Part shown: piece by piece, positions 58,639 to 64,000 of the stretch
Numbering within the stretch: the first letter of the stretch is position 1
How the letters are laid out: each line of letters begins with the position of its first letter
Program-made: the position numbers and the translations under genes
Source: JBFXAN01 sp050184225
Lineage (GTDB): Bacteria; Chloroflexota; Dehalococcoidia; CAUJGQ01
Assembly: GCA_050184225.1 (NCBI GenBank)
Contig: JBFXAN010000001.1
Coordinates: forward strand, 1-64,000
DNA length: 64,000 nt
Reading direction: 5' to 3'
Notes under the pieces: generated by a model
Database searches by the model: none
What the model saw: the letters and a program-made list of their open reading frames with translations, nothing else
What the model was told of the DNA's origin: nothing

Positions 58639-59985
58639 ATGCAGAACACGAACAATACTCCGCACATCGCGCAGGCGGATGCGGTCGTCATCGGTGGCGG
58701 ATTGGCGGGCCTCACCGCCGCGTGCTACCTGGCGAAGTCCGGCGCGGCGGTGACGCTTTATGAGAAGGCCGCGGGACTCGGCGGCCGGGCCGCCACGCGT
58801 GAGCACGACGGATTCTATTTCAACCGTGGCATTCACGCGGTCTACACCGGCGGCGCCATGTCCGAAGTTCTCGCCGAATTGGGCATCACCTACCACTACG
58901 GAGTCCCAGAGGGAGCCGAAGTGCTTGACGGTTCCACCTTGCGGCCGCTGCCCACCGGACCGATCGGGCTGCTGCGTAGCGACCTGCTGACGTGGAAGGA
59001 CAAGCTCGAACTGGTCCGCATCTTCACCAAACTCCCCCGGATCGACGCGCGGGCGCTAGCGCGCGTTTCCGTGAAGCAATGGCTGGACCGCACGATCCGC
59101 CGTCCACAGGTTCTTCGTCTCTTCCGTTCGATCGCCAGGGTGTTTGTCTACAGCGACGCGCTCGATCTCGTCAGCGCGGAAGTCTTTGTTGCCAAGCTCC
59201 AAATCACGCTCAAGCACCCGGTCCACTACGTCGATCACGGCTGGCAGTCAATCGTCGATGGACTGCGACGGGCGGCGGAGCAGGCAGGCGGGCGCATCGT
59301 CGGCGGTACCGACGTTGCTGCCATCACGGTCAACGACGGCCGCGTCGCCGCCGTCGTCCTGGATGACGGTTCGACCGTCGATACCCGGTCGGTGGTTGTC
59401 GCAACGGCGCCGCACGACGCCGCCACACTGATCGGGGCCAGCGCGTCCCCCTCCTTCCGCGCGGCGATCGACGCACTCGTACCGGCGAAGGTCGCGTGCT
59501 TGGATGTTGCCCTGCGCCGCCTGCCCGCACCGGACCATCCGATCGTGCAGGATCTGGACCGACCGCTCTTCTTCTCGGCGCAATCGCGCTTTGCCGACAT
59601 CGCGCCGAAGGGCAGGGCGCTGATCCACGTCTTCAAGCAACTCGATCCGCGCCGCCCGACCGACCCGCACGACGACGAGCGCGATCTGGAGAGCCTGCTC
59701 GACGCCGCACAGCCGGGCTGGCGGGATGCGGTCGTGCGGCGCGTCTATCTACCACGGATCACCGCCGTCGGTACGCTCCCGACGGCGCGCGGCGGCGGCT
59801 TCGCCGGACGGCCGGGTGTGCAGTCTACGGGGATTGCCGGACTTTATCTGGCGGGCGACTGGGTCGGCCCCGAGGGCTTTCTGTCCGACCCCAGCTTTGC
59901 CAGCGCGCGCCGAGCAGCCAAGCTGATCACCAAGACCCGGCGGTCATCGCCCCCTTCGAGAACGCTTGCCGGCGTCGCGCGATGA
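58639..59985 (+). CDS. FAD-dependent oxidoreductase (amine-oxidase/phytoene-desaturase-like), ECF41 target
   Basis: A 448-residue flavoprotein. VVIGGGLAGLTAACYLAKSG is the N-terminal dinucleotide-binding motif, LYEKAAGLGGRAATREHDGF the following Glu and GG-R, FNRGIHAVYTGG the usual substrate-side segment, and GIAGLYLAGDWVGPEG with SARRAAKLI the C-terminal FAD contact. The start at 58639 follows AAGGAG at eight bases. ECF41 factors are known to sit next to and control oxidoreductases of several families, which fits. The substrate, perhaps an isoprenoid or amine, is unknown. Confidence 0.92.
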   Translation: MQNTNNTPHIAQADAVVIGGGLAGLTAACYLAKSGAAVTLYEKAAGLGGRAATREHDGFYFNRGIHAVYTGGAMSEVLAELGITYHYGVPEGAEVLDGSTLRPLPTGPIGLLRSDLLTWKDKLELVRIFTKLPRIDARALARVSVKQWLDRTIRRPQVLRLFRSIARVFVYSDALDLVSAEVFVAKLQITLKHPVHYVDHGWQSIVDGLRRAAEQAGGRIVGGTDVAAITVNDGRVAAVVLDDGSTVDTRSVVVATAPHDAATLIGASASPSFRAAIDALVPAKVACLDVALRRLPAPDHPIVQDLDRPLFFSAQSRFADIAPKGRALIHVFKQLDPRRPTDPHDDERDLESLLDAAQPGWRDAVVRRVYLPRITAVGTLPTARGGGFAGRPGVQSTGIAGLYLAGDWVGPEGFLSDPSFASARRAAKLITKTRRSSPPSRTLAGVAR

Positions 59986-60077
59986 CCGAGCGGTGGCATG
60001 TGCCGGATGATGGCGGAGGCTGTGGCCACATGACCGTGACCTCTGCCATCGCGTGTTACAGAATCCATCGCGACGGG

Positions 60078-60923
60078 TCATGGACCCTGCGTCTCGTGTT
60101 CCTGGTACATCACGTCGCGCGAGCGGCGGAATGCTTCCCAACCCTGCTCGCGTAGAACGCGCAGATGCTCATTCAAGCTGTCGTCGCCGGTCGACTCGCT
60201 CACCGCCTTGATCAGCGGATCATCGCGGTAGTCGAGCGCGTCGTGGAAACCAGCCAGTTCGTACACCCGGTTGATCAGCAACTTATTCGTCTTCACCGCC
60301 CGCTGCGGCAGTGCCGCCATCTTGCGCGCGATCGCCTCTGCTTCCGTCTCCAGCTGGTCATCGGCAACGACCCGGTTGACCAGCCCAAGCCGCTGCGCCT
60401 CCCGCGCGTCGACGATCTCGCCCAGCAGCAGCAACTCCTTCGCCTGCTTCAACCCGATCAGGTAGGGGCTGATCAGCAGCGGCGGGCCAAAGCCGTGGCG
60501 GATCTGGATCTCGCCGAACTTGGCGTCTTCCGTCGCGATCGTCAGGTCGCAGATTCCGGCAAGCTCGGTACCTTGCCCGACCGCGTGCCCGCGCACGGCC
60601 GCGATCACCGGCTTCGGCATCTGCCAGATCGTCATGAAGATCTCCATGCCGCCGGGGATCGGCTCGTCGTCGGGCGGCGGCGTGGACTGAATATCGCCGC
60701 CGGCGCAGAAGGCTCGGCCCGCGCCGGTTAGGATCACGACCTTGACCGCGTCGTCCGCCTCTGCCTGCCGAAGCGCCTGCATCAGTCGCAACCGGATCGA
60801 CCAGTTGACCGCGTTGAGCACGACGGGACGGTTCAGCGTAATCCAGGCGATCTCGCCGTCGGCGCGGTAGAGCACGTCGTCGGGTGACGGCGGTGGGATC
60901 TCAATCTGCTGCGGTGCAGTCAT
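60078..60923 (-). CDS. enoyl-CoA hydratase/isomerase (crotonase) family protein
   Basis: A 281-residue crotonase-fold protein with IAWITLNRPVVLNAVNWSI, VVILTGAGRAFCAGGDI and RGHAVGQGTELAGICDLTIA. Here the first glutamate (GQGTELAG) is present but the second position is Gln (GEIQIRHG), the reverse of the other two crotonases. ATG 60923 is chosen with GAAGGGA upstream; the open frame above looks non-coding. It converges with the FAD oxidoreductase. Confidence 0.88.
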   Translation of the reverse strand: MTAPQQIEIPPPSPDDVLYRADGEIAWITLNRPVVLNAVNWSIRLRLMQALRQAEADDAVKVVILTGAGRAFCAGGDIQSTPPPDDEPIPGGMEIFMTIWQMPKPVIAAVRGHAVGQGTELAGICDLTIATEDAKFGEIQIRHGFGPPLLISPYLIGLKQAKELLLLGEIVDAREAQRLGLVNRVVADDQLETEAEAIARKMAALPQRAVKTNKLLINRVYELAGFHDALDYRDDPLIKAVSESTGDDSLNEHLRVLREQGWEAFRRSRDVMYQEHETQGP

Positions 60924-61030
60924 CAATCTTCCCTTCATAGAGCGAGGTATGAATCGAGGTTCTTCCTGGCTAGATATCACGCATTGCCACCTAACATGCA
61001 ACGCGTCATCGCCGCCGGCCGCGTTCGACG

Positions 61031-61396
61031 TTATGGAATCGGTGGCGTCGTGCCGTGGGCTGCCACGGTTGCCAGCAGGTCGCAGGCACTGAACGGCTTG
61101 GCGAGAAAGGCGACGGGCCGGCATGTCTCGGTCGCCGAACGGTCGACCGTATGCATGCTCATGACGACCACAGGCAGCGACGGCACGGCGCGGCGCAGTT
61201 CATTACAGAGCGCCGGCAGTCGCATATCCGGCAGGTGCGGATCGACCAGTACCAGGTCGGGTGTGCGATCGGCCACATATTCGAGCGCCTGCCGGCCATC
61301 ACCGGCCAGCGTCACGTCGTGCCCATCCAGTTCGAGCACGAACGCCAGTGCGTCCTGCACGCTCGGTGTCCGATCCACCACCAAAACCTGTGCCAT
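61031..61396 (-). CDS. stand-alone response-regulator receiver protein
   Basis: A 121-residue CheY-like receiver domain without an output domain. LVLVDPHLPDMRLPAL holds the phospho-acceptor Asp, and FLAKPFSACDLLATV the conserved Lys; VVVMSMHTVDR covers the Thr/Ser position. The N-terminal acidic pair is reduced to one Asp (VVDRTPS), which may weaken Mg binding. No histidine kinase is adjacent. GGGAGGGAG precedes the ATG. Role unknown. Confidence 0.85.
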   Translation of the reverse strand: MAQVLVVDRTPSVQDALAFVLELDGHDVTLAGDGRQALEYVADRTPDLVLVDPHLPDMRLPALCNELRRAVPSLPVVVMSMHTVDRSATETCRPVAFLAKPFSACDLLATVAAHGTTPPIP

Positions 61397-61736
61397 GCGT
61401 TACTCCCTCCCGGTGCCGTCTTCTTGCGCGACTGATTTTGTGACTGTGTTCACTTTCACGCATAGAATGCCCTACACGGTGAGCCATGCAACCGTCCATT
61501 AGTACGGGTTCGGATGTCCTCAGGGACCGATCTCCCAATCGAACGGAATGGGCGTCTAAACACCGTCACTTGCTGACGGATGCCCACTTGATCGAAGGCC
61601 ACAGATGATACATAGTGTCATTTGAGATTCCACTGAGTCGAAGTCTCAATTATAGTGCGGCCACGATCGTTGTCTGCCGCAGCGACGCTCCTGCCGGAAT
61701 CAGGTTCCAGGTCGAGTCATGTCAGGAACGGAGACG
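61397..61736. other. 340-base divergent gap with a promoter candidate for the metal transporter
   Basis: The gap lies between the receiver gene (minus) and the metal-binding protein (plus). TATAGT (61651-61656) with TTCCAC 17 bases upstream is the best promoter for the transporter. An inverted repeat TTGAGA (61622-61627) / TCTCAA (61644-61649) overlaps it and could be a metal-regulator site; it matches no Zur or MntR consensus that I know. No gene is seen. Confidence 0.45.
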
Positions 61737-62645
61737 ATGTATCGATTACTCGCTGTAATAACGCTGGCCCTGGCGGTCACAATCGGCCGCGGTTCAACAT
61801 CCGCCGACGCCCAAGCGCGGCTGCCCGTCATCGCCACCTTCAGCATCCTCGGCGACATCGTGCAGAACGTCGGTGGCGACCGGATCGCCCTGCGTACACT
61901 CACCGGACCGAACGGCGACACGCACACCTTCGAGCCGACCCCGGCCGATGCCCGTGCACTCGCCGGCGCCGCCGTCGTCTTCGAGATCGGCCTGAACTTC
62001 GAAGCGTGGCTCCCTGACCTCTACCGGTCATCCCGATCCGGCGCCCAGCGGATCGCCGTCAGCGAGGGCATGTCCCTGCTTCGCTCCGACGAGCAGGGAC
62101 ACCGGCACGGTGAATGGGACCCGCATGTTTGGCACGATGTCGCCAAGGCGATCGAGATCACCTATGCCGTCCGCGACGGGCTCACCGCTGCCGACCCGGC
62201 CAACGCGGCGATCTATGCCGGCAACGCCGCCGCTTATGTAGCCCAGCTCGAAGCGCTCGACGGCTGGATCGTCGACTACGTTCAGGGCTACACAACGCCG
62301 GAACGCCGCCTGCTCGTCACGACACATAACTCATTCAATTACTTCGCCGCGCGCTACGGATTCACGATGCTCGCCACGGCGCTTGGTTCCATCTCCACGG
62401 AGGCCGAGCCCTCCGCCCGCCAGCTCGCCACCGTCGTCGAACAGATCCGGTATCACGATGTGCCCGCCATCTTCCCCGAGAACGTGACCAACCAACGCCT
62501 GATGCAGCAGATCGCCGACGAGGCCGGTGTCTATCTGGCGCGATCTCTCTACTCCGATGCGCTCGGTCCGGTGGGCGGTCCCGGCGGAACCTACTACGAC
62601 ATGATCGTCTCCAACGTCACCACGATCGTCGAGGCGTTGCGTTGA
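61737..62645 (+). CDS. zinc/manganese-type ABC transporter substrate-binding protein (ZnuA/TroA-like)
   Basis: A 302-residue cluster-9 metal receptor. A Sec-type leader (YRLLAVITLALAVTIGRG) is present without a lipobox. IATFSILGDIVQNVGGDRI is the usual first strand. Metal ligands are visible as His in GDTHTFEPTP, DPHVWHDV and THNSFNYFAARYG, and a final acidic ligand in YSDALGP. His, His, His and Asp fit Zn or Mn. ATG 61737 is preferred over 61719 because AGGA and GGAG lie between the two. The ATPase starts one base after its stop. Confidence 0.92.
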   Translation: MYRLLAVITLALAVTIGRGSTSADAQARLPVIATFSILGDIVQNVGGDRIALRTLTGPNGDTHTFEPTPADARALAGAAVVFEIGLNFEAWLPDLYRSSRSGAQRIAVSEGMSLLRSDEQGHRHGEWDPHVWHDVAKAIEITYAVRDGLTAADPANAAIYAGNAAAYVAQLEALDGWIVDYVQGYTTPERRLLVTTHNSFNYFAARYGFTMLATALGSISTEAEPSARQLATVVEQIRYHDVPAIFPENVTNQRLMQQIADEAGVYLARSLYSDALGPVGGPGGTYYDMIVSNVTTIVEALR

Positions 62646-62646
62646 C

Positions 62647-63471
62647 ATGGGCCTGATTCGCTTCCTGTACGGCCGCAACGTGAACGCCATACCACTGCCG
62701 GACGCGACGCCGTTCGAGACCGACGCGCTCACGGTCCGGTACCCCGGCGCGTCGACGCCCGCGATCGAGAACGTGAGCGTCACCGTCGGCCCAGCTTCGC
62801 TCGTCGCGCTCGTCGGTCCCAACGGCGCGGGAAAGTCTACCCTCCTCAAGGCCGCGGCCGGACTGTTGAAGCCCTCCGCCGGCGTTGTGCACGTCTTCGG
62901 GCGGCCCGCGGGCGTCTTTCGGTCCCAGGTCGCATACCTGCCGCAGCGCGGCGAGGTCGACTGGCGCTTCCCGATCAGCGTCCGCCGGCTCGTGCTCACC
63001 GGCCGGTACGTTCATTGCGGCTGGCTGCGCCGCCCCGCCCGCCACGACGCCGCGCTCGCCGACCAGTCGCTCGCGCGGCTCGGACTGACCGGACTCGCCG
63101 GATCCCAGATCGGACGGCTCTCCGGCGGACAGCAGCAGCGCGCCTTGCTCGCGCGGGCACTCGTTCAGCAGGCCCGGCTGCTGCTGCTGGACGAGCCGCT
63201 GAACGGCGTTGACGCCGCGACACGCGACGTGATCATGCATACCCTCTCCGACCTTCGTCACGCCGGCGCGGCGGTCATGGTCGCCACCCATGACCACGAC
63301 CGCCGCGCCGGCGAGTTTGACGCGGTCATCCGATTGGAGAATCCACACTCCATGTCACACATCCCACAGTCGACGCGCTCAGACGTGGCGTGTGGTTTTC
63401 CGTCAAAGAAGGCAATCGAGGAACCCGGAGATCGGGACGTGGAGCTCGGAGCACGCCGATGGAGTGGCTGA
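62647..63471 (+). CDS. zinc/manganese-type ABC transporter ATPase
   Basis: A 274-residue ABC ATPase: Walker A GPNGAGKST, signature LSGGQQQRALLARAL, Walker B LLLLDEPLNGVDAATRD, and H-loop ATHDHDRRAGEFD. YLPQRGEVDWRFPISVRR is typical of cluster-9 metal importers (ZnuC/MntB group). After the H-loop the last 45 residues (SHIPQSTRSDVACGFPSK) do not resemble other members and may be a tail. The permease start lies inside its last codons. Confidence 0.92.
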   Translation: MGLIRFLYGRNVNAIPLPDATPFETDALTVRYPGASTPAIENVSVTVGPASLVALVGPNGAGKSTLLKAAAGLLKPSAGVVHVFGRPAGVFRSQVAYLPQRGEVDWRFPISVRRLVLTGRYVHCGWLRRPARHDAALADQSLARLGLTGLAGSQIGRLSGGQQQRALLARALVQQARLLLLDEPLNGVDAATRDVIMHTLSDLRHAGAAVMVATHDHDRRAGEFDAVIRLENPHSMSHIPQSTRSDVACGFPSKKAIEEPGDRDVELGARRWSG

Positions 63472-64000
63472 CGGAACCCTTGGCGTACTCCTTCATGCGG
63501 ACCGCCCTCCTTGTGTCGGTGCTGGTGGGCGGGACATGTGCCGCGCTCGGCGCGTACGTCGTCCTCCGCCGGATGGCGTTCATCGGTGATGCGCTCGCGC
63601 ACACGGCGCTGCCTGGGCTGGTCGTGGCCTATCTCAACGGGTGGAATCTCTTCGGCGGTGCGATCGTCGCCGGCCTGGCCACGGCGCTCGGTATCGGCTG
63701 GCTCTCACGGCGGGAGACCCTGCGCGAGGACACCGCGATCGGCGTGCTCTTCAGCGGTATGTTTGCGCTCGGCATCCTCTTGATCAGCCGGACCGGCGGC
63801 TTCCGCGACCTGTCGCACATCCTCTTTGGCAATGTGCTCAGCGTCACCGCCGCCGACCTGTGTCTGACGGCCGGTATCGCCGTCCTCGTTCTGGCCGTCC
63901 TCGCGCTGCTCCACAAAGAGATGGAACTGACCTCGGTCGATCCGCTCCACGCCGCCGCGATCGGGTTGTCGCCGGATGCGCTGCGCTACGTGCTGCTCGC
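63459..64000 (+). CDS. zinc/manganese-type ABC transporter permease, partial at the window end
   Basis: An ABC-3 family permease that begins at ATG 63459 and runs past the end of the window. About 180 residues are visible: EWLTEPLAYSFMRTALLVS, CAALGAYVVLRRMAFIGDALAHTALPG, the family hallmark, and AIGVLFSGMFALGILLISRTGGF. It overlaps the ATPase gene by 13 bases, and CGGAG precedes the ATG. With the two genes before it, it forms a full importer. Confidence 0.9.
   Translation, partial: MEWLTEPLAYSFMRTALLVSVLVGGTCAALGAYVVLRRMAFIGDALAHTALPGLVVAYLNGWNLFGGAIVAGLATALGIGWLSRRETLREDTAIGVLFSGMFALGILLISRTGGFRDLSHILFGNVLSVTAADLCLTAGIAVLVLAVLALLHKEMELTSVDPLHAAAIGLSPDALRYVLL

Noticed and set aside
1..64000. 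rRNA, tRNA, insertion sequences, prophage, toxin-antitoxin pairs or defence islands
   Set aside because: No transposase, integrase, phage protein or defence nuclease with its partner was recognised, and no rRNA or tRNA-like sequence was seen by eye; a covariance-model scan could not be run.

Overview
The window is GC-rich chromosomal DNA with tightly packed genes, many with start codons overlapping the previous stop. Several traits suggest a Chloroflexota bacterium of the Thermomicrobia/Sphaerobacter type: many substrate-binding lipoproteins with twin-arginine-like leaders ending in A-A-C-G, several luciferase-like flavin/F420 oxidoreductases, many CoA-thioester enzymes, and three families of intergenic hairpin repeats. 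This placement is inferred from style and gene content; no rRNA or marker gene is present.

Layout. 94-3688 (minus): a C-terminally short M29/NicX-like protein, an SDR, an unknown conserved protein and an LLM-class oxidoreductase. 3967-5820: an orphan family-5 substrate-binding lipoprotein closed by a strong hairpin. 5981-10766 (minus): a complete branched-chain amino-acid-type ABC importer (livF, livG, livM, livH and a binding protein), then a divergent LLM oxidoreductase. 12243-25815: an iron locus holding a bacterioferritin-associated ferredoxin, a bacterioferritin with an altered ferroxidase site, one pair of FecCD permeases, one ATPase made of two fused FecE units, two siderophore-interacting flavoproteins and six different FecB-like binding proteins.

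25874-43460: a CoA-thioester catabolic region arranged around a TetR regulator (36215) with a palindromic operator candidate. The minus arm holds a thiolase-like/DUF35 pair, a GIY-YIG-like protein, two tandem acyl-CoA dehydrogenases, a DppBC transporter without ATPases, a PHP protein and a crotonase. The plus arm holds a hotdog protein, an SDR, two CaiB/BaiF CoA-transferases, a crotonase and a two-subunit 3-oxoacid CoA-transferase. 43512-49888: amidohydrolase, truncated MFS protein, alpha/beta hydrolase, two SDRs of 3-alpha/20-beta-hydroxysteroid dehydrogenase type, a VOC protein and another LLM oxidoreductase. Together these suggest uptake and stepwise breakdown of a cyclic or branched acid, possibly terpenoid or steroid-like; the substrate is not determined.

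49979-57487: an ECF sigma/anti-sigma operon with a third small gene, an aminotransferase, two small proteins, a thioredoxin-like protein, an alpha/beta hydrolase and a Vps62-like protein with a multi-spanning membrane domain. 57583-59985: an ECF41 sigma factor divergent from an FAD oxidoreductase, with ECF41-type promoter sequences on both strands between them. 60078-64000: a crotonase, a stand-alone receiver protein and a zinc/manganese ABC importer whose permease runs off the window end.

The observations most worth following are the six-receptor/one-transporter iron locus, the divergent ECF41 promoter pair, the TetR palindrome with its catabolic regulon, the acyl-CoA dehydrogenase gene-conversion tract and the hairpin families.
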